Shown: positions 8,655 to 17,467 of the stretch, in pieces | Layout of the letters: every line of letters begins with the position of its first letter | Numbering within the stretch: the stretch's first letter is position 1 | Source of the DNA: UBA5158 sp963692955 | GTDB taxonomy: Bacteria; Pseudomonadota; Gammaproteobacteria; DSM-16500 | DNA: 64,000 bases | Assembly (NCBI GenBank): GCA_963692955.1 | Contig: OY843587.1 | Span: 2,108,001-2,172,000 of the forward strand | Direction of reading: 5' to 3' | Made by a program: the position numbers and the translations under genes | Notes under the pieces: generated by a model | The model's input: the letters and a program-made list of their open reading frames with translations, nothing else | The model's database searches: none | What the model was told of the DNA's origin: nothing

Positions 8655-9124
8655 TGCATCTGCGTCTCATCGCAGTCGGCAATAAAATGCCTGACTGGAT
8701 AGACCAAGGCTATCACGAGTACGCCAAACGTCTCGCGGCTGGCTATCAATTGTCGCTGATCGAAATCCCCCCTGAAAAACGCACCAAACAAACCGATATC
8801 GCCCGTGCCCTCGTCAAAGAAGGCGAAAAAATGTTAGCGGCGTCAATGCCGGGAAATTTTGTCATCGCCCTGGATGTGAAAGGCCAAGTCTGGTCAACGG
8901 AAAAATTAGCGGAAAACATGCAAGTCTGGCACCGTGAAAACCGCACCGTGGATTTTTTTGTCGGTGGACCGGAAGGATTAGCGGAAGCCTGTTTGCAAAA
9001 GGCCCAGATAAAATTATCGCTCTCCGCGTTAACGTTGCCCCATCTCTTAGTGCGGGTCATCGTCGCGGAACAGTTATACCGGGGTTACAGTATTTTGCAA
9101 AACCATCCCTATCATCGCCCGTAA
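8654..9124 (+). CDS. rlmH: 23S rRNA (pseudouridine1915-N3)-methyltransferase
   Basis: RlmH is a SPOUT methyltransferase acting on helix 69 of 23S rRNA. The start chosen is the ATG overlapping the rsfS stop, giving 156 residues beginning MHLRLIAVGNKMPDW; the E. coli enzyme has 155. An in-frame ATG 48 bases upstream lies inside rsfS and adds a non-homologous leader, so it was rejected. SAM-binding knot motifs are present: FVIALDVKGQ, FFVGGPEGL, and the C-terminal LTLPHLLVRVIVAEQLYRGY with final NHPYHRP. Its end overlaps the convergent IcmD-like gene by 13 bases. Confidence 0.96.
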   Translation: MHLRLIAVGNKMPDWIDQGYHEYAKRLAAGYQLSLIEIPPEKRTKQTDIARALVKEGEKMLAASMPGNFVIALDVKGQVWSTEKLAENMQVWHRENRTVDFFVGGPEGLAEACLQKAQIKLSLSALTLPHLLVRVIVAEQLYRGYSILQNHPYHRP

Positions 9125-9465
9125 GGGAATGACATTTGCAACCCGCCCTGCGTGAGCTTGTAAGAAAAGGGTAGCGCGAGCAACAAAACCCCCATAATGA
9201 TTAAAAGCACCACGGTACTGATCGGATAAGCGAGTGGATTTTCGCGATGCCTAATATATTTAATCAGCGCCGCGAAGATGAAACAAATCCCCAACGAAAG
9301 AGCGATGCTGCCAACAAAATTAACCCCAAAAGTAACGGGCACCAATAAATTATTGGCGACCGCGCCCGCGCCAACGGGACGGCTAGGTTCGTTATAGGCG
9401 TAAACTGGCAGCGTCACCCAGTAGGTGAAAAACAGCGTTATAAAATAGCGGTACATGGATAGCAT
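9112..9465 (-). CDS. Small Dot/Icm-type membrane protein (IcmD/IcmC-like), putative
   Basis: A 117-residue protein with an N-terminal hydrophobic signal segment (MLSMYRYF to PVYA) and two further membrane helices separated by a short basic loop with HRENPLAYPIS. The pattern VANNLLVPVT, helix, KYxxHRxNPLxxPIS, helix ending in LALPF matches the small inner-membrane subunits DotE/IcmC and DotP/IcmD of the Dot/Icm type IVB secretion system as I recall them. The start is taken at ATG 9465; a TTG 42 bases upstream would extend it without gain. It stands alone between rlmH and an alpha/beta hydrolase, with no other secretion gene in the window. The family call is by pattern, not search. Choosing among IcmC, IcmD and IcmV is not possible here. 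Confidence 0.55.
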   Translation of the reverse strand: MLSMYRYFITLFFTYWVTLPVYAYNEPSRPVGAGAVANNLLVPVTFGVNFVGSIALSLGICFIFAALIKYIRHRENPLAYPISTVVLLIIMGVLLLALPFSYKLTQGGLQMSFPYGR

Positions 9466-9516
9466 AATTTCACTTTGTTTATAGACAAGGGGTGTTAAAA
9501 ATGTCAATTTTACTAT

Positions 9517-10635
9517 ATGTCACATTACAATAGTAAATTATTTGTTGACCCCCACGCCGCTTATCCGACCGAATTGGCGGCGCAGGATTTTCCGCGCTAT
9601 ATCGATGGGTGTAAAACGCTGATCGAAACCCATCGTCAAGATTTAGCAAACAACTCACAAGCCGCGACTATCATCGAAGCGAATAGTCCCTTCGAGTTAA
9701 ATCCCGCCGGCACGCCACGAGCGGGCGCGCTGCTATTACATGGCTTATACGATTCTCCATTTATCATGCGCGAGCTGGCCGGACATTTACAAATTAACGG
9801 TTTGAAAGTCCGCAGTCTGCTATTACCCGGACACGGCACGGTGCCAGGCGCGCTGCTGAATACTCACTTCCAAGCATGGGTACAAACGGTAGAGCAAGGT
9901 TTGAAAGGATTAGCGCAAACCTGCGATAAGATTTGGATAATCGGTTTTTCCACTGGCGGTACGCTCGCGCTAAATTATATTTTGAAAAAAATGCAGCCCG
10001 CTATCGCCGGCATGATCTTACTCGCGCCGGCGATAAAGATTTCTCCCTTGAGTGCTCTCACGTCCCTACCTCCCAGACTCGGCTTGCATTGGTATCACAA
10101 AGATCGGGAGCTGGACTACGCGAAATATGAATCTTTTACTTTTAATTCCATTCACCAATTGCAATTACTCATCAATGAAAACATCCAATTAAGCACCGCG
10201 AAATTGCCGTGTCCGGTATTAATGATTGTCAGCGCGGAAGATAGAACGATAAGCTGCGCCGGCGCGATAAATTATTTTAAACAATACGCGGCTGCTAACA
10301 GCCAATTAATTTTATATAGTCATCAACCAACCGCCGCCGCTGATCGTATGCTAGTGCGTAACGCTACCTTCGCTGCCTTGCACATTAGCGGCATTTCTCA
10401 TGTCGGTCTACCCGTCGCACCCACGAACACGCATTATGGTCAGCATGGCGATTACGTTTATGCAAGCCGTAGTGACGCAGCGCCTAACGTGCATTACGTC
10501 GGCGATCCCTCCCTGTTAGACGTTGCGAAAAATTATTTACACAGACTCGGGCTATATCCGCACGCGTTAAAACGGTTGAGCTATAACCCAGATTTTGATT
10601 TTTTAAAAAATGCGGTCAGTGATTTTATTTTATGA
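9517..10635 (+). CDS. Alpha/beta hydrolase, carboxylesterase/lysophospholipase-like
   Basis: A 372-residue serine hydrolase. The oxyanion region is LLLHGLYDSPFIMRELA (residues 71-87), the nucleophile elbow is GFSTGG near residue 145, the acid is probably Asp in SAEDRTIS and the base His in GISHVGLP. The lid region is unusual in length. No signal peptide or lipobox is visible, so it is probably cytoplasmic, although host-directed lipases also lack such signals. It is divergent from the IcmD-like gene (51 bases between starts) and its 3' end overlaps lspA by 11 bases. The substrate is not predictable; monoacylglycerol lipase and short-chain esterase are both possible. Confidence 0.85.
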   Translation: MSHYNSKLFVDPHAAYPTELAAQDFPRYIDGCKTLIETHRQDLANNSQAATIIEANSPFELNPAGTPRAGALLLHGLYDSPFIMRELAGHLQINGLKVRSLLLPGHGTVPGALLNTHFQAWVQTVEQGLKGLAQTCDKIWIIGFSTGGTLALNYILKKMQPAIAGMILLAPAIKISPLSALTSLPPRLGLHWYHKDRELDYAKYESFTFNSIHQLQLLINENIQLSTAKLPCPVLMIVSAEDRTISCAGAINYFKQYAAANSQLILYSHQPTAAADRMLVRNATFAALHISGISHVGLPVAPTNTHYGQHGDYVYASRSDAAPNVHYVGDPSLLDVAKNYLHRLGLYPHALKRLSYNPDFDFLKNAVSDFIL

Positions 10636-11125
10636 CTTGCCGCTTACGTTTATTTGACAATGAATCCAGCACTAACATAAACGCGCCTACGCAAATGCAA
10701 GCGTCGGCGCAATTGAACACGGGATAATACAAACGCCCCCAGTGGAATTGCAAAAAATCGACGACGTAACCATAACTGATGCGGTCAAATAAATTGCCTA
10801 ACGCCCCCCCAATGACTAAACTTATCGCGGCACACAACCATCGCTGCCGGTAAAAAATTCCCCGCAACCAAATGATTAACGCCACGCTAATCACCACCGC
10901 GATAGCGCCAAAAATCCAAACTTGCCAGCCTGAACCCGCGCTTAAAAAACTAAACGCCGCGCCGCGGTTATACGTCAAAGTTAAATTAAAAAACGCGGTG
11001 ATCCGCGCCACTTCCAACAGCTCGAAGTGATCCAGGATAGCTGCTTTCGTTACGCGATCTAACACGATCACCAGCAATGACAATAAAAGCCAGCGCAAAC
11101 CGGATTGCGAAAAAGTCGGCGTCAT
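10625..11125 (-). CDS. lspA: Lipoprotein signal peptidase (signal peptidase II)
   Basis: LspA cleaves the signal peptide of diacylglyceryl-prolipoproteins in the inner membrane. The 166-residue protein has four hydrophobic helices and the family boxes VLDRVTKA, TYNRGAAFSF, GGALGNLFDRISYGYVVDF and FNCADACI. The two catalytic Asp residues are in YVVDF and FNCADA. ATGA overlap with ileS indicates coupling in a ribF-ileS-lspA unit, the usual arrangement. Together with lnt and the LptE lipobox it shows a full lipoprotein pathway. Confidence 0.96.
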   Translation of the reverse strand: MTPTFSQSGLRWLLLSLLVIVLDRVTKAAILDHFELLEVARITAFFNLTLTYNRGAAFSFLSAGSGWQVWIFGAIAVVISVALIIWLRGIFYRQRWLCAAISLVIGGALGNLFDRISYGYVVDFLQFHWGRLYYPVFNCADACICVGAFMLVLDSLSNKRKRQVIK

Positions 11126-13938
11126 GCGTAAGCCCTTTTTTCACCCGCGCCTTCGACGTTTTCGATACAGCGGTCACATAAGCCCGGATGCGCCGCGTGC
11201 GTGCCAACATCTTTGCGACGGTGCCAGCAGCGTTCGCATTTCGCGTACGTGAGCGGCGTGACTTGCACCCATAAGCCTTTCACATCGGTAGTCACTAAAT
11301 CCGTCAAGCTGGCGTCGAATAAGCGGACTTCCGCGCCGGAAGTAATTAACACAAAACGTAATTCATTTTGTAATTTATCTAACTCTTGCTTTAACTGCGC
11401 GTCGCAATATAACACGACATCCGCTTCCAACGCCGACCCTAGCTTACCCGCGTTGCGTTGATTTTCAATTTCTTTATTGACGGCGTTCCGCACGGCTTGC
11501 ACGGTTTCCCAATAAGCTTGCGTGAATTTGGAATCTTTCGCCAGCGGCGGTAGCCCCGTGTACCAGGTAGCTAAAAAGACCGATGCTGGCCGCGGCTGCG
11601 GTAAGTATTGCCAAATTTCATCGGCGGTGAAACATAAAATCGGCGCCATCCAACGCACTAACGCTTCGATAATATGATACATCGCGGTTTGCGCCGAACG
11701 TCTGGCCAAACTATCGGTAGGCATGGTGTATTGTCTATCTTTGATGATATCCAAATAAAAGCTGCCCATGTCCACAGTGCAAAAATGATGGATTTTTTGA
11801 TAAATAACATGGAATTGATACGCGTCATACGCTTTGATAATTTCTTCTTGCAGCAAACGCGCTTTCTCCATCGCCCATTGATCCAGCGCCAACATTTTTT
11901 CGGTCGGCACGCTGTTCTTCTCCGGGTCAAAGCCATCTAAGTTCGCTAAGAAAAAGCGCGCCGTGTTGCGCAAGCGGCGATAGGTTTCAGAAGTTCGTTT
12001 TAAAATTTCATCGGACACGCTGATTTCCGCGCGGTAATCGATAGAGGCGACCCATAACCGTAAGACGTCCGCGCCTAACGATTGAATGACTTTTTCTGGC
12101 GCGAGCACGTTGCCGATCGACTTAGACATTTTACGTCCCGCGCCATCGACGGCGTAACCGTGCGTCAACACGGTTTTAAACGGTTCTTCACCGGACATTG
12201 CGATCGAAGTTAACAGCGAGGATTGAAACCAACCGCGGTGTTGGTCGGAGCCTTCTAAATATAAATCCGCGGGGAAATGCAGATCAGGCCATTTTTTTAA
12301 AACGCAATCATGCGCGACGCCGGAATCAAACCAGACATCCAAGGTGTCGTTACATTTTTTATAACGGTCGGCGTCCGCGCCTAAAAACTTTTTAACGTCT
12401 AAATCAAACCATGCTTCTAAACCTTCGGCTGCCACCAGCTTAGCGATTTTTTCCATGAGCTCGACGGTGTCGGGATGGACGGCGTCGGTTTCCACATCGA
12501 TGAACAATGGAATGGGCACGCCCCAAGAACGCTGCCGTGAAATACACCAGTCGGGACGGTTTTCTATCATCGACGTGATGCGGCTCTTGCCCCAATCAGG
12601 GATCCAATGCACGCGGTCGATCGCCGTCATCGTTTCACTGCGCAAACCATTTTGATCCATGCTGATGAACCATTGCGGCGTGGAACGGAAAATCAACGGC
12701 GATTTATGCCGCCAACAATGGGGATAGCTGTGGGTGATTTTCGCGTAACGGAGTAAATTATTTTTTTCTCGCAACGTTGACACGACGTCTGCATCGACTT
12801 TAGTCACATGCTTGCCCGCGAACAGTTCGGTGCCGGCGGCAAACACGCCGTCGTCGCCGACGGGGTTATCGATGGCTAAATTATATTTTTTCCCGACGAC
12901 ATAATCGTCTTGGCCATGCGCGGGCGCGGTATGCACCGCACCGGTGCCCGCTTCGGTAGTCACATGTTCGCCTAACACGACCGGCACTTGGCGGCTTGCG
13001 TAAAACGGATGTTGCAGCAATACGCCTTCCAAACGCGCGCCGCTAATTTTTGCCAACGTCACCGCGGACTCTATGCCATAACCTGCCAACACGGCGGGCA
13101 ATAACGCTTCAGCGATTAATAATTTATTTTGCTCCGCGGTTTCGATTAACACGTAGTCTAAAGTCGGATTCAACGCGACCGCTTGGTTCGCGGGCAGGGT
13201 CCATGGCGTCGTCGTCCAAATCGGTATCGCGCTATAACCGTCGCCCGTTTTTTTCAAACCGAAGAGCTTGAGAAAATTTTCTTCGTCGACGACCCGAAAA
13301 CTTACGTCTATCGCTAGAGAATTCTTGTCCGCGTATTCCACTTCGGCTTCGGCCAGCGCGGATGCGCAATCCAAACACCAAAACACAGGCTTATAACCTT
13401 TGATCAAATGGCCATTGCTGATGATCGCCGATAAACAACGGATAATATCGGCCTCATACGCTTGGTCCATCGTCGTGTAATAATTTTCCCAATCGCCTTC
13501 AACGCCTAAACGTTTAAATTCTTCGCGCTGAATGCCGATGAATTCCGTCGCGAATTTGCGGCACGCTTGACGGAATTCCGCGGCGCTGACTTTATGGCCG
13601 GATTTGCCGATTTTCTTTTCGACGTTTAATTCAATGGGTAAACCATGACAATCCCAACCCGGCACGAATGGCGTGTCAAAACCGCTTAAGGTTTTTGCTT
13701 TTAACACCATGTCTTTTAAAATTCGGTTCAGCGCGTGACCGATATGAATGTGACCGTTAGCGTAAATCGGCCCGTCTAACAACACAAAACGCTTGCGGTC
13801 TTTGCCGACTGCGCGCATTTTTTTGTAGAGACCCATTGCTTCCCATCGCTTCAACATTTCCGGTTCACGCTGCGGCAAGTTCGCCTTCATCGGAAACGCG
13901 GTGTTGGGAAGATTTAACGTTTGTTTATAATCACTCAT
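11122..13938 (-). CDS. ileS: Isoleucyl-tRNA synthetase
   Basis: Class I synthetase for tRNA-Ile, 938 residues as in E. coli. HIGH is in DGPIYANGHIHIGHALNRIL near residue 60; the editing domain includes WTTTPWTLPANQA and GTGAVHTAPAHGQDDY; KMSKSIGNVLAP supplies the KMSKS loop; WFDSGVAH is also present. The C-terminus has the zinc-binding CERCWHRR and CDRC cysteines typical of bacterial type 1 enzymes. AAGG lies 7 bases before the ATG. It is 23 bases downstream of ribF and overlaps lspA by 4 bases. Confidence 0.97.
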   Translation of the reverse strand: MSDYKQTLNLPNTAFPMKANLPQREPEMLKRWEAMGLYKKMRAVGKDRKRFVLLDGPIYANGHIHIGHALNRILKDMVLKAKTLSGFDTPFVPGWDCHGLPIELNVEKKIGKSGHKVSAAEFRQACRKFATEFIGIQREEFKRLGVEGDWENYYTTMDQAYEADIIRCLSAIISNGHLIKGYKPVFWCLDCASALAEAEVEYADKNSLAIDVSFRVVDEENFLKLFGLKKTGDGYSAIPIWTTTPWTLPANQAVALNPTLDYVLIETAEQNKLLIAEALLPAVLAGYGIESAVTLAKISGARLEGVLLQHPFYASRQVPVVLGEHVTTEAGTGAVHTAPAHGQDDYVVGKKYNLAIDNPVGDDGVFAAGTELFAGKHVTKVDADVVSTLREKNNLLRYAKITHSYPHCWRHKSPLIFRSTPQWFISMDQNGLRSETMTAIDRVHWIPDWGKSRITSMIENRPDWCISRQRSWGVPIPLFIDVETDAVHPDTVELMEKIAKLVAAEGLEAWFDLDVKKFLGADADRYKKCNDTLDVWFDSGVAHDCVLKKWPDLHFPADLYLEGSDQHRGWFQSSLLTSIAMSGEEPFKTVLTHGYAVDGAGRKMSKSIGNVLAPEKVIQSLGADVLRLWVASIDYRAEISVSDEILKRTSETYRRLRNTARFFLANLDGFDPEKNSVPTEKMLALDQWAMEKARLLQEEIIKAYDAYQFHVIYQKIHHFCTVDMGSFYLDIIKDRQYTMPTDSLARRSAQTAMYHIIEALVRWMAPILCFTADEIWQYLPQPRPASVFLATWYTGLPPLAKDSKFTQAYWETVQAVRNAVNKEIENQRNAGKLGSALEADVVLYCDAQLKQELDKLQNELRFVLITSGAEVRLFDASLTDLVTTDVKGLWVQVTPLTYAKCERCWHRRKDVGTHAAHPGLCDRCIENVEGAGEKRAYA

Positions 13939-13961
13939 AGCGTAGCCTTATGTTTTATGTC

Positions 13962-14918
13962 TTATGTGTTAAGCGCGTGCGCGGATAATTCGCCACTCGC
14001 GATAAAATAATCGCGCGCCATGTCTGCGTCTTTAGTTATTTGCTCTTTCAGTAAATCTATTGTGTCGTAACGTTCTTCAGCGCGGATTTTTTCGCAAAAT
14101 TCGACACATACCGCTTTGCCATAAATATTTTGGTTGAAATCCAGCAAATGCACTTCTAATAAATCGCGCGTGCCATTCACGGTCGGCCGGTTGCCGATAT
14201 TCGCCACTCCCGGCAGCGCCCGCTCCGACACACCATGCAGACGCACGATGTAAACGCCATGCACGGGTGTGGCTTGCCGGTGCAAAAAAATATTCGCGGT
14301 CGGATAACCCAAAACGCGTCCCAACTTGTCACCATGCACGACGCGGCCGCGCATAGTGTAGGCGCGCCCCAATAATTTTTTTACTAACGCATGGTCATCA
14401 CTGGCCAGGGCTTTACGCACCCGCGTACTGCTGACCCGTTCATTGTCCACTAACACCGTGGGAATACTGGCCACACTAAAATCGCCAATCGCTTTCAATA
14501 AATTAACATCACCGCGGCGGCCCTTACCAAAACGGAAATCATCGCCTATGGTCAAATGCGCAACCTGTAGACCGCGCTGTAAAATCGCGCCGACAAATTC
14601 TTCCGCGCTTAAATTCGCAAACTCGTCATTGAACCGCAACAGCATGACGTAATCGATGCCATGGGCGGCCAGCGCCAAGAATTTTTCGCGCCAACGCATG
14701 AGGCGCGGCAAGGTGGGATTTTTCCCAAAAAACTCTAGCGGCTGAGGTTCGAAAGTAATAACTACCGAGGGCAATCCACGGGCTGCGCCTTGTTTTTTTA
14801 CTTCCGCCAACAAGGCTTGGTGGCCCAAGTGGACACCGTCAAAATTCCCAATCGTGGCCGCACAGCCCGGAAAACTCGCCGGTAAATTGTATAAGCCACG
14901 GATTAATTGGGTTTTCAC
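13962..14918 (-). CDS. ribF: Bifunctional riboflavin kinase / FMN adenylyltransferase
   Basis: RibF makes FMN and FAD from riboflavin. The 318-residue protein has the N-terminal adenylyltransferase domain (TIGNFDGVHLGHQALL at residues 22-37, TIGDDFRFGKGRRGD, and SSTRVRKAL) and the C-terminal kinase domain (RGRVVHGDKLGRVLGYPTAN and GVANIGNRPTV). The start is GTG, preceded by GGAAG at 6 bases. It heads the ribF-ileS-lspA unit; the 193 bases upstream separate it from a divergent orphan gene. Confidence 0.96.
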   Translation of the reverse strand: MKTQLIRGLYNLPASFPGCAATIGNFDGVHLGHQALLAEVKKQGAARGLPSVVITFEPQPLEFFGKNPTLPRLMRWREKFLALAAHGIDYVMLLRFNDEFANLSAEEFVGAILQRGLQVAHLTIGDDFRFGKGRRGDVNLLKAIGDFSVASIPTVLVDNERVSSTRVRKALASDDHALVKKLLGRAYTMRGRVVHGDKLGRVLGYPTANIFLHRQATPVHGVYIVRLHGVSERALPGVANIGNRPTVNGTRDLLEVHLLDFNQNIYGKAVCVEFCEKIRAEERYDTIDLLKEQITKDADMARDYFIASGELSAHALNT

Positions 14919-15058
14919 TACAAACTTCCACTGATTTCTATTAAGGCCAAAAAGGATTGATTATAAGCTGAACGATGTTCTTTTGTAAAAGCACAAGTCT
15001 GAAAATACGTATATTTACTGAAAAAAAGTCAATCTAGACCCAACTTCAAGCTATACAG

Positions 15059-15072
15059 TTTTCCGCGGAAAA
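15059..15072. promoter_or_regulatory. Palindrome TTTTCCGCGGAAAA in a probable promoter
   Basis: A perfect 14-bp inverted repeat immediately before a TATATT -10-like hexamer (15077-15082) that would serve the orphan gene at 15112. In that reading it occupies the spacer between -35 and -10, a classic repressor position. No good -35 hexamer is visible, and the regulator is unknown. Confidence 0.35.
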
Positions 15073-15111
15073 GTGCTATATTTAATTATTAGGCAGTTCT
15101 GAGAGGCGCGC

Positions 15112-15798
15112 ATGCCGGATCCAGTCGCAAGTGAATTTAAGGGTTTTGTCAGCAGCACAGCGCGAGCTATGTTGACCCTTGCGAAAATGCACTTAGGCTT
15201 AACTAACGAAACCCCTGACATGGCTCAATTTCTTAATATTCCTGTCATCCGTTATACCGTTTTGAACGCTAAAACCGCGCAATTATCCGAGCAATTTACG
15301 CGCTTACCTGAAGTCAGCATCATCAACGAAAACGTGCAAGCGGGTTTAGGGAAACTGAAATCCATCGCCAGCGATCCCACCGCGAAAGGCATCAAGGAAC
15401 AAGCGAAAATAAATTTTGATTTATTCAGCGTTTCTTATAAAAAACCTGCCGAAAGTGTCCAAATAGAACTATCTACGGTCGAGACATTACGCGAAAGTAC
15501 AAGAAAATTATCTATCGATCAAGACGCCGCGATACGTGAAATAATTCAAACCATTAAAAAAGCACCGTCACCGAAAGCCGCCAGCGAAAGTCCGCAAGTC
15601 AAAGAAATTTTTACCACTCTCGATAAGCAGCGCGATAAAATCACGAGCTCTTTGCGAACCACGGACACCGCTTTGAAAACGACGTTCAACACGCTCAAAG
15701 CGCTATTCAAACAAATTTTCAGTTCTATTCCAGCCACCGAACGGATTGGCGTTCCGTCCTTGGCCGACACCGATCAACCGCGTAATATCAGAGAATAG
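15112..15798 (+). CDS. Orphan helical protein, function unknown
   Basis: I do not recognise this 228-residue protein. It has no signal peptide or membrane helix, is rich in Lys, Ser, Thr and Ala, and is predicted by eye to be mostly helical, with long amphipathic stretches around residues 60-110 and 165-215 that could form coiled coils. AGAGG lies 6 bases before the ATG and a palindrome-containing promoter region precedes it, so it looks expressed. It sits alone between ribF and murJ, two conserved loci, and overlaps the murJ end by 11 bases. A secreted effector or an accessory cytoplasmic protein are both possible; nothing in the sequence decides. Confidence 0.7.
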   Translation: MPDPVASEFKGFVSSTARAMLTLAKMHLGLTNETPDMAQFLNIPVIRYTVLNAKTAQLSEQFTRLPEVSIINENVQAGLGKLKSIASDPTAKGIKEQAKINFDLFSVSYKKPAESVQIELSTVETLRESTRKLSIDQDAAIREIIQTIKKAPSPKAASESPQVKEIFTTLDKQRDKITSSLRTTDTALKTTFNTLKALFKQIFSSIPATERIGVPSLADTDQPRNIRE

Positions 15799-17353
15799 AT
15801 TCGCTTAGCGTTGGTTGCTGCGGAATGAGTAAATGACGCGGACGAATACCCGCTAATAACAACCCGATAAAATAAACCACTACCGATCCGACAAATAAAA
15901 TACTCAAATGCAGCCCACGCCACAGCGCGGGATGCGTAATCCAATCGTTGATATCGCCCGCGCCGCACCACAAACAAATACCTAGCAACGTATTCGCGAA
16001 CAATAAACGGAAGGAAAAATTCTTCCAGCCGGCGCGCGGTAGGAAAATTTTATTTTTTTGTAAAAAATAATATAGCAAGCCCATGTTGAGTACCGCAGAC
16101 AGCGAGGTCGCTAACGCGATGCCCGCGTGCTTCAATGGCCAAATCAAAATAACGTTCAGCAGCATATTAGAAAGCATCGCGATGATGCCGATGCGCACCG
16201 GCGTACGCATGTCTTGTTTAGCGTAAAAGCCCGCGGCGAAAATTTTAATTAACATAAACGGCGCGATGCCGATGGCGAACATCGTTAAGCTTTTACGCGC
16301 CATCAACACGGAATAGCCATCGAAATGGCCGTATTGCAATAGCGTGCTTAGCAACGGTCCGGATAACACCGCCAAAAATACAGCGGCCGGCAAACCCACC
16401 AATAACACCCAACGCATCGCCCAATCCAACGTCATGGAAAATTCATGCGGTGACTCCGACGCGTGATGACGCGATAAGTGCGGTAAAATCACGGTAGAAA
16501 TCGCCACGCCAAAAACACCCAACGGAAATTCCATCAACCGGTCAGAAAAATACAACCACGACACGCTGCCGATCATTAAGAAGGAAGCGAACAAGGTATC
16601 CAACAACAAATTGATTTGCGACACGGAAACACCGAACAACGCGGGCACCATTAATTTTAATACTTTGGTGACGCCAGCATTTTTAAAATCGATTTTCGGC
16701 CGCGGTAGCAGGCCTAAATTTTTTAAAAATGGATATTGAAACGCTAATTGCACGACGCCGGCGATGAACACACCCCAGGCCAAAGCAACGATAGGAATTT
16801 GTAAATGCGGCGCTAATAGTAGCGCCGCCGCGATCATGGAAATATTTAAAAATATCGGCGTGAACGCGCCTACCCAAAACCGGCTATACGTATTTAACAC
16901 CGCGCTGGAAAACGCGGTCAACGAAATCAGCATGAGATAAGGGAACGTGATACGCAGCATCGTTACCGCTAACCGGTAACGCTCACTGTCGATGTGATAA
17001 CCCGGCGCGAACACGCGCACGATGCCGGGCGCTAATAAAATTCCAAAACAAGTCACGATCAGCAGCACCGCGCCTAACGTTCCCGCCATAGAGTTAATAA
17101 ATTGTTGAATTTCCGCGGGCGTTTGCTTGCGTTGAAATTCGGATAACACCGGCACGAACGCTTGCGAAAAAGAACCTTCGGCGAACAGCCGGCGCATAAA
17201 ATTAGGGATGCGGAACGCCACAAAAAACGCGTCGGAAAAGACGCCCGCGCCGAAGATATGCGCCGTCACCATATCACGGATAAAACCGAATAGCCGGGAA
17301 ACCATCGTAATTCCCGAGAATACGGAGGTGGATTTAACTAAATGTTTACTCAT
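15788..17353 (-). CDS. murJ: Lipid II flippase MurJ
   Basis: MurJ flips lipid-linked peptidoglycan precursor across the inner membrane. The 521-residue product, read from ATG 17353 (MSKHLVKSTSVFSGITMVSR), has about 14 hydrophobic helices and the MATE-fold family marks GFIRDMVTAHIFGAG, FRIPNFMRRLFAEGSFSQAFVPVL split over the first two helices, and QINLLLDTLFASFL. The TTG five codons upstream is a possible but less likely start. It is followed, on the other strand, by the sulfatase-type gene. The assignment is firm from length and motifs. Confidence 0.95.
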   Translation of the reverse strand: MSKHLVKSTSVFSGITMVSRLFGFIRDMVTAHIFGAGVFSDAFFVAFRIPNFMRRLFAEGSFSQAFVPVLSEFQRKQTPAEIQQFINSMAGTLGAVLLIVTCFGILLAPGIVRVFAPGYHIDSERYRLAVTMLRITFPYLMLISLTAFSSAVLNTYSRFWVGAFTPIFLNISMIAAALLLAPHLQIPIVALAWGVFIAGVVQLAFQYPFLKNLGLLPRPKIDFKNAGVTKVLKLMVPALFGVSVSQINLLLDTLFASFLMIGSVSWLYFSDRLMEFPLGVFGVAISTVILPHLSRHHASESPHEFSMTLDWAMRWVLLVGLPAAVFLAVLSGPLLSTLLQYGHFDGYSVLMARKSLTMFAIGIAPFMLIKIFAAGFYAKQDMRTPVRIGIIAMLSNMLLNVILIWPLKHAGIALATSLSAVLNMGLLYYFLQKNKIFLPRAGWKNFSFRLLFANTLLGICLWCGAGDINDWITHPALWRGLHLSILFVGSVVVYFIGLLLAGIRPRHLLIPQQPTLSESIL

Positions 17354-17467
17354 AGCGAAGGGTATCAATAAAATCAGGTAGTGAATTATAACATGCGATT
17401 GACAGGGGTGACAGTACGGGCCTTAATCTGCTATAAACATGCAAACCCCCGCTGCTTCGGAACTGCT

